Below, one piece after another: positions 1 through 11,515 of a stretch of 64,000 nucleotides of DNA (position 1 is its first letter; each line of letters opens with the position of its first letter). Made by a program: the position numbers and the translations under genes. The DNA is taken from assembly GCA_910589415.1 (NCBI GenBank), contig OU342635.1:4650001-4714000 (forward strand), written 5' to 3'. The notes under the pieces were generated by a model. The model did not search any database and had not been told where the DNA came from. It worked only from the letters and a program-made list of their open reading frames with translations. The DNA is from Malachius bipustulatus. Lineage: Eukaryota; Arthropoda; Insecta; Coleoptera; Melyridae.

Positions 1-1
1 G

Positions 2-326
2 CTGTTATTTTTACTGTTTATTAATGATCTCTGTGATACTTTGCACTGTGGTAGGCTCTTGTTTGCTGATGACCTGAAGATATTTTCTGCTGTTTCCACC
101 GATCATGATTGCCTTGATCTTCAGAGAAAGATTACTGCTGTTTAGATATGGTGTGCACTTAATAAGCTTCACTTGAATACTCATGTTGAATACTCTAGAA
201 AACAGAATAATATAGTTTTTTCTTACAATGTTGATTGACTCGCACTCTCTCTGTCTTTCATACACTACAAGTTGTAAAGATCTCGGAGTTTTGTTTGATC
301 CTGTTCTGAGTTTTGCCAAGCATATT
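2..326 (+). pseudogene. Non-LTR retrotransposon reverse transcriptase relic
   Basis: Reading from base 2, the translation runs LLFLLFINDL then LLFADDLKIF. This is the motif region around the FADD catalytic box of Jockey/CR1-like LINE reverse transcriptases. A TAG stop follows about 47 codons in. The later block KDLGVLFDPVLSFAKHI (about 276-326) lies in another frame, so at least one frameshift is present. The homology stops abruptly at 326, where LTR-like sequence starts. It is a dead fragment that continues to the left of the window. Confidence 0.8.
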
Positions 327-500
327 GTTACGGGTCTCATACTTTATTAATACCAAACTAATGTCTTGCACAAAATTCTTTATTCTGTACCACTGCAACC
401 CTCTCTACTCGCCTGATTTTAAATTTAGAAATGAAAGGCCAAAAATGGGCGTGCAGAGGGTATATCTCCTTTCGCTCCGTCCGGGTACCTTCTGATTCCT
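327..500 (-). repeat. LTR-like end, decayed copy
   Basis: The segment opens TGTTACGGGTCTC, nearly the same as the start of the sequence at 5325 (TGTTACGAGTCTC). Both have a reversed AATAAA (tttatt) about 60 bases in. On the - strand this reads as the R/U5 end of an LTR finishing in gtaaca. It interrupts the LINE relic at 326. The inner boundary is not defined and the assignment is by resemblance only. Confidence 0.35.
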
Positions 501-2154
501 TTGAACCCGAAAGGAACGGAGGAAGTGAGATGTCGGTCAGTTCTTCGGCGAACTAGCCACACCACAAAAAAGAGAGATTAAAAGTTACAATTTCTAATGA
601 TCGTCTAGCCTAAAAAATTGTACCAAAAATACTATAATTACTGACCTGCCCTACGTTGTGTTCTTTTTTTAATTACAGGTCACACAACAACAACACTAAC
701 TAAAATAAAAGCCACAATGTAACAATAACAAATTTATTGGAAATTATATCCAATCAAATCAACACAATTCCCAGAAAAATAAAATGATGTATTATTGTGA
801 GATATACTTAATATTGAGATTCATTAAACTTACTTGCTAAAATATACACATGATCCTCCAAAGGTATCATATTACTCATCAAAAATACTTAACCTACAAA
901 AGATAATAATTCAGCCTTCAATCGGCACTCATACATAAATTTACACACACCTAAACTCAATTATTTCTACCAAAAACAGTACCACATGAACTAAAACTCA
1001 TCTTAATCGTCATCATTAACTGTCATTAATAGATAAAATTCAATACCAATTATGTACACTCAAACTCATTAATTAAACAACAATCGGTCATTAATAATTA
1101 ATGACACCGATTAAAAATTTCTACAATAAACGTCACTTGGTCTTAGGCAGGCATCCTCCATTTCATTAAAATATAATTATATGAAGGTGAGATACCTCAT
1201 AACCTGATGCAGCTGTTCCCGGTTGAGTGAAACACCACTGATAAAGATGGAAAGTGTCTATCACCTCACTCCACTGATGTCTGGGAGACTGCGTCATATC
1301 AAAAAAATGCTAAATACACCAACGTTCGCTTCATGAAGTGACGCTACCAAATCAATCAACCAAACATGGAAACTACGAAACTGGAACCAAAACTTGAAGC
1401 ATGACTTCAAAACTAGACTCCGAACTAGATCCTGAAATTGGATCTGTAACTGGATTCCGAACCCAGATCTCTAAATCTGGATACCTTAACCTGGATCCCT
1501 AAAATTGAGAACTTTATTAGCATCTAAAAATTCTACTTCATGTATTTAATTACCGAGGCTGGGCGATCTAATTATTATGCCTCGGCGATCTCAACAATAC
1601 CTTATCGAATATAAATAGAAATTAGCAATGCTAACATGATATTAAATTCCACTTCCATACCTGCCCTCGGTGAAACTGCACCAAACACAAATTATGATGA
1701 TTGCAACTACTGCGATCTCACATCTTCACTTATCAACCACCGAAATCAAAGAGAAAGAGTCAATCGAGCTTCTCTTCCGGCCTGTCTACAGATTTTCCAC
1801 TTCCCATCGCTCGTTGCCAGATTTATTTCATCTCTGGAGAAACGACCATAAGACCATATTAACGATTCCGGAAAATCACCAACTATTGCAGACAAAAACA
1901 ACTATCCGGCAACTATGTACCGATTCTTCCAATCAATATTTCAGCGCACTCTCGCCGCTACACCACAGCTACTGACTTGACATCTCTGAGACTTGACATC
2001 TGACACCTGTTCGTTCGGTAGACAATGCACAAAATATAAAACTAACGGAAGTCCTAATATTCCGAACTGGTGCATCATCAAGCGTGCCTTTCAATATTCT
2101 AATATCGTCAGTAATACAATGGGAAAGCGCACGCTACACCACGACTGTATCTTA
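501..2154. other. Gene-free AT-rich stretch with degenerate short repeats
   Basis: I see no exon with splice sites and protein similarity here. Around 1380-1505 a degenerate motif of about 12 bases (ctggat / aactagat variants) recurs several times. If the Drosha 5' exons exist in cis, they must lie upstream of this window, because none is visible in this stretch. Confidence 0.5.
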
Positions 2155-2290
2155 TAACAATAACCTCCAAATCTAAATAATCAGCTATTTCTCTTGTTTA
2201 TTTTCACGCAGAAATTACACAACTATACTCGTTCACTGCGCTTGTCTATACTTCACTCTGTTTTCTGCTTCACTATATCTCTTGCAAGAT
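2155..2290 (-). repeat. Second decayed copy of the 5325-5700 LTR-like repeat
   Basis: The stretch from taacctccaaatct through cagctatttctcttg to cttgtctatacttcac matches, with gaps, the order of blocks at about 5408-5500 (taacctctaaatct, cagctgttctcttg, cttgtctattctt). The match is by eye. It is a fragment without recognisable ends. Confidence 0.5.
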
Positions 2291-2567
2291 ATTTCTTGCT
2301 ATTGTTAGTATTTTAATTCTGTGGGGGAGTTTTCTGTGTATAGTTTTTCTATCTTTAAAATTGATATTGGAATTTATTTTTGTTATATTGCATTGATAAA
2401 TTGATGTCCATTGATAAATTCATAAGAATCATTATGAATTGGTGCCTCTTCTATGGGTTTTGATAAAAAAAATATGATTAATAGTAATCAGGTTCAAAAA
2501 AACACAAACTACTCTATAACACATCATTAATTTATATATAACTTAGTAATATTTTATGTCTTTGCAG

Positions 2568-5500
2568 GAATAAACACTCTCATCAACATCATGTCACGTT
2601 TTGGAAAGCAACAGGAAACAGAATCAAATATTACACACAATGAAAGACTAGAATTTCTAGGAGACGCTGTTGTTGAATTTCTATCTTCAATTCATTTATT
2701 TTTCTCTTTCCCAGATTTGGAAGAAGGTGGTTTAGCCACATACAGAGCCGCGATCGTACAGAACCAACATCTAGCAGTTTTAGCTCGGACTTTACATCTC
2801 GATCAGTTCATGTTATACGCTCACGGGTCTGATTTATGTCATGACTTAGAACTGAGACATGCGATGGCAAATTGCTTTGAAGCTCTAATGGGAGCTTTAT
2901 TTTTAGATGGCGGGATCGATGTAAGGGAAAAAATTATTTTGTAAATTTTTTTTTATGATTTATTTTCAATTAGGTAGCCGATCGAGTATTTTCTGAAACT
3001 CTGTTCAAAGAGAATGCAGATCTGCATGAAGTGTGGGCCACTTTACCTCCGCATCCACTTCAAGAACAAGAGCCAACCGGTGACAGAGAGTGGATAGCAA
3101 ATTTTGAACTGCTGGAAAAATTGACCAAATTCGAAGAGTCAATCGGAGTTGAATTTAATCATATAAGATTGCTTGCTAGAGCTTTCACAGACAGGAGTGT
3201 GGGATTCACGAACTTAACTTTGGGTTCCAATCAAAGATTGGAGTTTCTAGGTGATACAGTGCTTCAATTAATTGCTTCTGAATATTTATATAAATATTTT
3301 CCGGAGCACCACGAAGGACATTTATCAGTGAGTAGATTATGCATTATATTATGTATATGAGTCTCTTACATAGAATTTTATAATGAATCTTTAATGTAAT
3401 ATTCTTTTTTTATAAACTTTTATCAAAGCCGTTTGATTGATCCAGTGTTTTGCAGCTGTTGAGGAGTTCTTTGGTAAACAATCGAACTCAAGCAGTTGTG
3501 TGTGATGACCTGGGAATGGCGAATTACGCAGTGTATAATAATCCTAAAGCTGAATTAAAAACCAAGGACAGGGCAGATTTGTTGGAAGCTTTTATAGGAG
3601 CACTCTATGTAGATCAGGTAATTTGTATTTTTTTACCCTCCAGTCAAACATTTTTTATACATATAAAAAATGAAAAAATGAAAAGGGCTGCTCATCAAAT
3701 GTATCAATATAAATCACAATAGGTAGGTATTTAATTTTTCACCTGAAGAGACATGCCGGTTTGATAGGTTTGATGGAGTCATCACCTCGATCTAGCTTTC
3801 GTGAATGGGCCATGAGTCAACTTAAGCATGGGTACAACAGACCTGTCTGTTGTTTTGCTTGATTTTCTGCGGCGTTTATATAGATATTTGTTATCTTGTT
3901 TCCTTCATTCCGTTAGGGAACACATAAAAAGTCTGAAATTTTTAAGTAACTAGTTTGTCTTTTTCAATTGATTAATTATTGGATTAATAGGACTAAACCC
4001 TTCATTTTTATATTAAAAACAACATTCTAAAAATAACACTTCACAAAATTGCTTTTATTTCTGGGTGATACCCTCTTTAATGTAGTACCTAACATTTTAT
4101 AAGTAATTTTGTACCTAACATACATTTTTTTAAATTAATTAAAATTCCACTAATGGCTGGCATTAGTACTGGATGTTCAAAGTTTCACTTTATCTAATGA
4201 ACAATGCTATCAGCTTTTAGCCGATGGTGTTTATCTAGAAACCTTACAAATTCACAACCGAAAAAATGAAATATGATACCTACCAAATTAAAACAATCTA
4301 TTTAATTTCACTGAACTCATCTGAAAATAAGCAGTCACTCGAACTAGAACTGGTTCAGGGTTTCCTTTAAGCAAACGGAATACATTAGTGGAATTTAAAT
4401 GGAATATTAATGTACCTAAGACAGTTGATAAATTTATGGTACACTATTTTTTCATCAGTGATTTATGTCAGAATATCACAAATATTGAATGGTGGATAAG
4501 GACACTTTGATTGCCCTCTTTACAAGAAGCAAGTATGAGTACCGAATATTCACATGCTTCATTTCTAATTTCAGGGATTAGAACATTGTGAAGTGTTTTG
4601 TCAGGTTACATTATTTCCGAGATTGCAAGACTTCATAATGAACCAAGATTGGAATGATCCAAAGTCTAAATTGCAACAATGTTGTCTAACTCTGCGTACC
4701 ATGGATGGGGGAGAGCCAGATATTCCAGTTTATAAGTATGTAAAAACTATATTTTTGTGTGGTAATTTTCTTTGAATACTACTTATTCATAATGTTTTCT
4801 AATAATAAGATACTTCAAATTAAATGAATAATTAAATTTACATTTATTATGTGAAAATATTACTGTAGTTCTGTTCACTTTCTTCAGATACTTTCTCTCA
4901 TGTGTCTGTAGAATTTGACACGATTAAGTGTAAGTAAATATAATTATTCAAATGTTGTTTGTCATTCATTAAAATGCGTTTACATAAAGTATTTCTCACA
5001 TGTCTATTATGTCCTTTTCAGGGTTATCGAATGTAAAGGACCTACGAATACTAGAGTTTACAATGTAGCAGTTTACTTCAGAGGTAGAAGGCTGGCTAAT
5101 GCTATGGGCCACAGCATACAGCAGGCGGAAATGAATGCCGCCAAAAATGCTCTGGAAAATTCAGAAGGTGATTATAAATAATTGTTGGTCTTTGGGAATA
5201 TCTAAGAATGTGTGGGTTTTTATTTATTGGTTCATAGTTGTGATAAAACGGGTGTCATTGTTATTGTTATTTCAATCATATTGTTGAGTGCTAATTAAAA
5301 TAATTAGAGATTTGGTAAAATATTGTTACGAGTCTCTCAATTATAAATCCACCACTAAAAGTCTGTAAATTCCTTTATTGGTTTTAATTAGCACATGTAC
5401 AATTCATATAACCTCTAAATCTCATTAATAAACACAGCTGTTCTCTTGTCTTCACTCACAGATACTACACTACACTACTTGTCTATTCTTTATAATTCGC

Positions 5501-7038
5501 TGTACTGTCACTACTGGCTTCCTTACTTCACACTTCACTTCACTACTGCACGCAGCCATACGGCGGCCCTTATATAGTCCCCCGACGCGTCATCGAGACC
5601 ACTCCAGTAATCCATAGAACTAACAACTGCCTGTCAATGTGTCATATGACATGTGACTGGAATTGTCGCGAACGTGTCATTGACTAACTCAGTATAAAAA
5701 AAGGAATGTAATGTAAACAAGCAAAATGGTGGACTAGAATTTTCAAGAAAACATCTGATAGAATCTTCTTCCAGAGTGGTCTCGTTATAATATCTATTAA
5801 AAAATAATAGAAAAGAACTGATATAAGCTGTGGAACTTCACTTTGGCGCCGTCATCTAGGACAATAGCCGTGTTCCTGTTTTTAAAGGTCATAAATGTAA
5901 AAAAAAATAATGAAGAACACCAGCCAATAAGAAAATACCTTAAAATTTAAGTTTAAAGACGTCAAAATTGATATAGGGGGACTGAATTTTCACACCTTCC
6001 CTATGATTTTTCTTTAATCTATTAGGTGCGACAAATTATTAACGTCATATGTCAGCATTTCATTACAAAGAGATTTATGTAATAATTGTAAATGGCGTGT
6101 TGATTAACTTAATTTAATGTTGCGGGGTATCCAGTTAGTTATTATTTAACACATTTGCTGCCACTGACACCGGGCACATCACTTGAGCTGATTGGTCTAA
6201 GCTTGAGATAGGTGCCAGTGACTCTCTCGATTATCATTCTCTTTAAAGTGGCATTTTCTTATAAGCTTATGTGTTCCAACATGCATCTAGAGGAGGGTAA
6301 AGTAATATGTATTTTTTGTTAACATCTATTAGAAAGTATGGTGGCAGTAGTGAACGTGTCAACTATAGTATACTTTTTTTTAATTAGCGTATATTGATTA
6401 CCTAGAATTCTGGCCCTAACAAGTTGGTATTTTCAGATTTGTTTCCACAATTGGATCATCAGAAACGAGTCATAGCAAAAAGCATGAAAAAACAAAAGTC
6501 TGGAGGAAGACAAAACCGTCATGCATCCAGGTTGTCATACAATTATGTCAAATCACCAGAGCGCCCTGAAAGTTACTCCAAAAGGAGATTTGCACACTCC
6601 AGATCATCTAGCAGAGAATCTGAAATAAAAAAAACAAGCAAGAGTAGAGAATCTAACATGACAAAGAGAAGCAGAAGTAGAGAATCTGATGTGACAAAGA
6701 GAAGCAGAAGTACTGAATCTAATAGTACCAAGAGAAGCGAAAGTTGGGAATCCAATAAGATTAAGAGAAGCAGGAGTAGGGAATCTGATATGACTAGGAG
6801 AAGCAGAAGTAGGGAATCTAACATGACTAGGAGAAGCAGAAGTAGGGAATCTAACATGACTAGGAGAAGCAGAAGTAGGGAATCTAACATGACTAAGAGA
6901 AGCAGAAGTAGGGAATCAAATATGACAATAAAGAGAAATAGAAGTAGAGACTCTAATGCTACTAAGTCGAACAGAAGTCAAGACTTTCACATGGCAAAGG
7001 GAAGCAGAAGCAAGCTATTTAGTAAAAGTAAAAACTAG
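2568..7038 (+). CDS. drosha: Drosha, class 2 RNase III of the Microprocessor (C-terminal half)
   Basis: Drosha is the nuclear nuclease that, with Pasha/DGCR8, cuts primary microRNA transcripts. Six GT-AG exons join in frame: 2568-2920, 2974-3327, 3456-3617, 4575-4735, 5022-5167 and 6437-7038, about 590 residues. RNase IIIDa has [14 protein letters not shown] and [14 protein letters not shown]; RNase IIIDb has [14 protein letters not shown] and [13 protein letters not shown]. The catalytic Glu and Asp positions are kept in both. The block [16 protein letters not shown] ([12 protein letters not shown]) and the dsRBD ([16 protein letters not shown]) follow. The last exon begins [11 protein letters not shown], matching the post-dsRBD helix of animal Drosha, then runs into an RS-repeat tail. 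The first exon starts mid-protein (GINTLINIM), so the N-terminal RS/Pro region, central domain and start codon are outside the window or lost. Read-through of the 5167 donor gives a short end (stop at 5179-5181). Identity is very secure; integrity of the locus is not. Confidence 0.95.
5325..5700 (-). repeat. Probable solo LTR in the last Drosha intron
   Basis: On the - strand this reads as an LTR: GC-richer 5' part, tatataag-type TATA region (near 5568-5580 on +), a transcribed part, AATAAA polyadenylation signal (tttatt at about 5373 on +) and an end in gagactcgtaaca. It sits in the intron 5168-6436, antisense to Drosha. Related fragments are at 327 and 2155. No target-site duplication could be confirmed, so the outer end near 5700 is approximate. 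Confidence 0.5.
6604..7005 (+). repeat. 33-bp coding minisatellite encoding the Drosha RS tail
   Basis: About 12 units of 33 bases encode an 11-residue repeat of the type [12 protein letters not shown]. The central units (about 6795-6895) are nearly identical, while the flanking ones vary ([22 protein letters not shown]). All differences keep the frame, and the single insertion adds a whole codon (NMTIKR). This suggests expansion under coding constraint. The antisense open frame rich in Leu/Ser here is a shadow. Confidence 0.9.
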
Positions 7039-7871
7039 CAGCAATAACAACCCTATAAGTTGTCAATGTCAACCATAATTTTGTAGAATACGTTGATCAT
7101 TTTTGATATATTTTTTATATCACATTTATTATAACCTTTAGAATATAAAATTTTGTTGTTTTTAATTTTTAATTGTAATTGGTTCTTGAATTTTTATCTA
7201 TAACTTTTATCTATATTTACTAGAAAAGATAGAGTTCGTATAAACCAGTATATTATTTTTATTTCTTCTTCTTTAAAGTTTATGGCGTTTAGTTGTTGTC
7301 AAGTTATTTAACCTGTTCTATTATTCAAATCTGAAAAAGTAGTCATTGGTTGCATTCAAAGCCGACAGCTGCTGCCGAAACTAAACATATTTTGAAAAGC
7401 GCTGTCAACCGCTGCCAAGGTCATCCAGCTACTGAAATCTCTGCTTTTTCGAATTACCACTATTGCTGTCCCTTTTAAGTCTTTTTTAATGAAGGTTAAT
7501 AACATGACAGGGTTGTTGTAGGACTAATATAAAAGAAATTTTATATTTTAATTACTCAGTGTCTAGAATTGGCAAATTGTTTATTATAATTTTGTTTTTT
7601 GATGAATTTTCAATAGTGTTTGGTTATGTTATGATCTTTTAACATGCATTTGACAGTAATTACAGTTTGAACAGCACACCTAGTTTTTGCTCGTTCAGTA
7701 AACACCCATCAGCTGTCAAAAACAGCGACTAAGCTGTCTACTCAACTAACCGCTGATGGCTCTGAACGCACCAAATTACAGAAAATTTTCCTATAACATA
7801 AATTTCTGTTGCTGCTTCTCTGAAATTGCTTTTTTGATAATGTTAATTACTGACTACTTTTTCAGATTTGA
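7039..7871. other. Drosha 3' UTR and intergenic DNA
   Basis: This is AT-rich sequence with no perfect AATAAA close to the stop. Variants such as aatataaa at about 7142 could serve as a polyadenylation signal. No other gene is seen. Confidence 0.4.
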
Positions 7872-8726
7872 TATAGAGGTGTCCCAGCTTATTCGAAGCA
7901 GTCTCTGTGGGCCAAACGATGGATTTTTCCAAAAAAAAAAATTGCAAATTCAAGTACATAATCACAATGGCTATTATTTAAAATTATTTTGGAGTATACA
8001 GTGTCCCATATGACAGTGGCATGTCAAAGTTATGTTTTTTTTTTTTTTTAATGGAATGCTCCTATGTTATTGCATTTTTAGATTGTATGAGAAAAGAAAA
8101 TAAGATTGGCTTTTACAGTTGGTGTTTAAATTCAGAAGTTTTTGAGTTATAAACAAGTGGAAATCGTCATTTTTCAAGTTCAAGGCCCTGTACAACGAAA
8201 AGGGCTTAAACTTTTCATGTACTATCCTATGATGTAGATGAAATGTTTATACAGGGTGATAAAATATTTGAAAAATTCTGAGATTTCTCCACGCATCCCC
8301 AAATAAAAAAATCAAAGAAAGTACAAATGTTTCTATACCATAGGATACTACATAAAAATTTAAAATAGGGACATGTAAGCCGTTTTTCTTTATCTTGAAC
8401 CGTTTTCGTTGTACAGGGCCTTGAACTTGAAAAATGACGATTTTCACTTGTTTATAACTCAAAAACTTCTGAATTTAAACACCAACTGTAAAAGCCAATC
8501 TTATTTTCTCTTCTCAGACAATCTAAAAATGCAATAACATAGGAGCTTTCCATTTAAAAAAAACAACTTTGATATGTCACTGTCATATGGGACACTCTTT
8601 ATACTCCAAAATAATTTTAAATTATGGCCATTGTGATTCTGTACTTGAATTTTCAAAAAGTTTTTTGAAAAAGTCCATCGTTTGGCCTACAGAGACCGCT
8701 TCGAATAAGCTGGGACACCCTGTATA
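7872..8726. mobile_element. Foldback element 1, TA-flanked long palindrome
   Basis: The left end (gaggtgtcccagcttattcg) is the reverse complement of the right end (cgaataagctgggacaccct). The two arms of about 400 bp match along most of their length: for example 8100-8200 pairs with 8400-8510, both holding the 'caaggccctgtac / gtacagggccttg' block. The whole 855 bp is therefore close to one hairpin. The interior shares an 'acatgtaagccgttt' block with the element at 27034-27875. No transposase is left. Confidence 0.85.
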
Positions 8727-8830
8727 TAGATACGTCTGAAGATGCTATTTTTAAAAGTAGCGAAACACCTGTAACATTTATATTTCCATCAATATATAGT
8801 AGAGTTTTTAAACCACAGTGTTTTATTAAT
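8727..8830 (+). other. Hammerhead-like relic motif at a retroelement tail
   Basis: At about 8732-8776 the order ctgaaga, tgcta, loop, tagc, gaaac, acctgt resembles a hammerhead core (CUGANGA, stem II, GAAA, short stem III). One extra base sits before stem II and stem I is only about 2 bp, so it is probably inactive. Similar tails occur at the 3' ends of insect Penelope-like and LINE elements, as I recall. It starts directly after foldback element 1. Confidence 0.35.
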
Positions 8831-9384
8831 CATCCATCAGTATGCAGAGATTCTACAAAGTAAGGGTTGAAAACATAAAGTCCGAATAATAATATGTTTC
8901 ACAGATAAGAAATAATTGGAGAATCTAAGACTATTGAGAGCTTTTAGCCTTTTATTAACAAATTTTGTGAATAAAAAATTAGGATTGATTGTTATCGTAA
9001 TTAAAACAATGTCAACTTTTTGGATGTATTCATTTTACACTTGTCTCGGATTGTTTATTATATTTTTTAATAAAACGTGTTGTGGATCCCATGATTCCAG
9101 TACCTATGCATCATAAGCGAATATCGAATTTTCATCCTATTTAATGTGAATAACCTTGTTTTACATAATACGCAGATTCGTTTTCAGTCTAATAGTTAGG
9201 GCCGCGGTGACAAAAGTGCCTTGCAACTCCCAAACGAATGAGAAGCACGGTTTTGTATAGTTCGAGTGTCGTTCTCGAAATCCGTGTTGTCGAGTAGGGG
9301 TCTGGCGTTCGGCGTTGGGCGGCTATAGTATTTTTTCCGAATTTTGCCCAGCGGTTCCAAAAATTATTTCCCAAACGGATGAAA
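8831..9384. other. No gene seen
   Basis: This intergenic stretch turns GC-richer from about 9190 (gggccgcggtgac, cggcgttgggcggc). It may be the outer part of the foldback element that follows, because the matching right flank (9790-9990) is also rich in CG dinucleotides. Confidence 0.35.
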
Positions 9385-9786
9385 ATTACTGGAGGGCATC
9401 TATCAAACCCCCAATTACCGGAAAAATATTTTCATCCGATTTGATCCTTGCCGTAGCCTGCAGTACAATTAAATTGACCCAGACTCCGAAATGAAAAAAA
9501 TCATCTGCCGCATGCATGCAACCGGACTGATATGAATGGTTATTATTTGTTATTAGAAAAAAAAGTTTTCATCCAAAATGCGATACATAGAGCAAAAAAA
9601 CTTTTTCTACATATTCTCAGACACGAACTATATCTCCCTGCCAAATTTCAAGTTCAAATGAGAAAAAATTTTTTCCCCCCCTTTATTCCATTTTTTTTAG
9701 AGCTGCTGGAAGAGCTCTTTGCAAATATCAAATCGGATGAAAATATTTTTCCGGTAATTGGGGGTTTGCGTAGATGCCCTCCAGTA
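9385..9786. mobile_element. Inverted-repeat element with CG-rich flanks
   Basis: An arm of about 58 bp (ggagggcatctatcaaaccc through ttttcatccgatttgat) is repeated in reverse at 9728-9786 (atcaaatcggatgaaaa to gatgccctccag). Imperfect homology probably extends outward on both sides to roughly 9200 and 9990. No transposase frame is recognised. Confidence 0.65.
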
Positions 9787-10268
9787 ATTTGGCGAAAACT
9801 TTTGTGTGCGGTTAAATGCGCCGAACGCGTCCATACTCGCATAAATTTGTGAACGCACGAATAAATTTGCGGCGAACGCGACGCTCAGCATAAATTTTTA
9901 CTAATGTGGACGCCGCTTATGAATATTCCGCCGCACACGAGCAAATTTGTGTCAAAAACAACGCACAACGAAAATTTGTATTGATGTGGATCCACCTTAG
10001 CGCAATAACTTGAATGGCAGTTACAGAGTTTGCTTAGCGCGGCACTGGCACTATGCAGCATAACATTATCTATCCTGAAATTTTACCTTATCTAAGATTT
10101 GTATAACTCGCCTTATATAATTTATATTTTTTATAAGTGTTACATATTATATCTTATAACTGTTGTTTTATTATCTCTAACCTAACTCTAATTAATAATA
10201 TAATAATAGTAGAATTTCGGAAAGGAGTAGGAAAATAAAAACAAGTTTCAGATTTTAAACAAAACAAG

Positions 10269-11009
10269 ATGACTGATCCGAAAATCGACTCCAAGGAAGA
10301 GCCTGAAAATTCAGAGGACAGTTTGGAAAATGAATGGATGGTAAGTAAAGAAATGAAAAATGGTTAAACTGAAATACCAGCACGAAAAAGTAGTGTGGCT
10401 GCGTTTTCAAATTTGAAAGCATGGTCAATTTCTTTATTTTTGCAATTTAATACTATTGTAGACTTAGAACTCTTAGATTACCAATTAGTTGATGTTCCAA
10501 GTCCAAGGGTATCATGACATGAAATTAATTAACAATAACTTTCAATAATTCAAGATTCGGCCCTGCAGCATATACGATGAAGAATACAGCGAATGCGTGT
10601 CTTTGAAAGCTCGATTTCATCAGTATTTTATTTTCGGGAGAGCCCTAGACTGTTCCCAATGGAAAAGAGATTCAAATAATTGTTATCGATGGACAGGACA
10701 GAGAGATGTTAAATCAGCTGTAAGTGATTGCATAATGCGATTAATTTAATGTCTTATAGGTATTTTTTTATTCCCTAGAAAGAATTAATAGAAAGTGAGA
10801 AAGTGAGAAGAAAGCAACGCTTGGAAGCACATTACGGTAATGACATCTGGGAACGTAGGAAAGAACCTCCAAAGGATTGGAATAAACCTCTACCCGAGTA
10901 TCTTCAGAAGCAATACGAGAGTTCCTATTTGAATCTAAAAGCTAAAGAAATGAGAGGTGAAATACCTCCTAGTTTAGACGTAGATACTCCATCGTGTGTT
11001 ATAATGTAA
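10269..11009 (+). CDS. C22orf39/UPF0545-family twin CX9C protein with C-terminal CaaX box
   Basis: Three exons (10269-10340, 10555-10719, 10779-11009; all joins in phase 0 at GT-AG sites) give 155 residues. Two CX9C pairs are visible: C28-C38 and C57-C67, the second in DCSQWKRDSNNC. The spacing and the CxQWxRDxxxC signature match human C22orf39 (PANTS), a DUF3128/UPF0545 protein. Twin CX9C proteins usually fold as disulfide-linked helical hairpins, often in the mitochondrial intermembrane space; the human protein has been linked to synapses. The protein ends CVIM, a farnesyltransferase-type CaaX box that I do not recall in the human protein. The first ATG is in good context (caagATGa) and opens an acidic, poorly ordered N-terminus. 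The family call is strong; where it acts is inference. Confidence 0.85.
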
Positions 11010-11154
11010 TAAGTTATTATTTCTTAGTCATCAGTCATTATTTTGTAATTTGAAGTTTATAATTTATTATATCCACTTCTTTAGCTTCGTATCTGTTATT
11101 TACTGTGCTAAAGTAGATGAATTTTATCTCAGAGAATTCCTGCTTCATCATTAG

Positions 11155-11395
11155 AGCATTGGCCGGAGTAACACGTTGTAACTTACATAATTTTTTGAAG
11201 GGATTTTTTCGCTTCAGTAGGCTTAAATAGGCAGAATGCTTCCACCAAAGCAGTTGCATGATTTATCTTGAATCACATTTAAATAATATTTTAAAAATCG
11301 CCTTGCCATTCAATAATGTTGCAAGATGCATTTTTTGCGCCTCTTGTAAAAATGTAAGTTTAGTTTACAACATTACTCCGGCCAATGCTACAATT
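11155..11395. repeat. Short inverted repeat downstream of the C22orf39 homologue
   Basis: The sequence gcattggccggagtaacac...ttgtaacttacataattttt (11157-11196) is mirrored at about 11349-11389 (aaaaatgtaag...acattactccggccaatgc). This makes a foldback of about 235 bp with arms near 42 bp. It is probably a MITE remnant. Confidence 0.7.
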
Positions 11396-11471
11396 ATTTC
11401 AAAACAAAAGTACAGGAGACGAAAATTAACCATGCGTTATCAAAGAATACATAAAATGGATTAATCATCAT

Positions 11472-11512
11472 TTAGAAAAATATAACCGAGCTCGGTTATA
11501 ATATTTTTCTAA
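11472..11512. repeat. Near-perfect small hairpin
   Basis: The arm ttagaaaaatataaccgag is followed directly by its mirror ctcggttat-aatatttttctaa. The only break is a 3-base insertion, and there is no loop. The core aaccgagctcggtt is a perfect palindrome. Confidence 0.8.
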
Positions 11513-11515
11513 GTA

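Noticed and set aside
6441..6470. CTGATGA on the - strand as a second hammerhead
   Set aside because: No GAAA in register after a stem II, and it lies in the conserved start of the Drosha terminal exon.
6573..6890. Antisense Leu/Ser-repeat open frame
   Set aside because: It is the mirror of the RS-repeat exon of Drosha. The repeat unit has no stop in that frame, and there is no independent evidence of coding.
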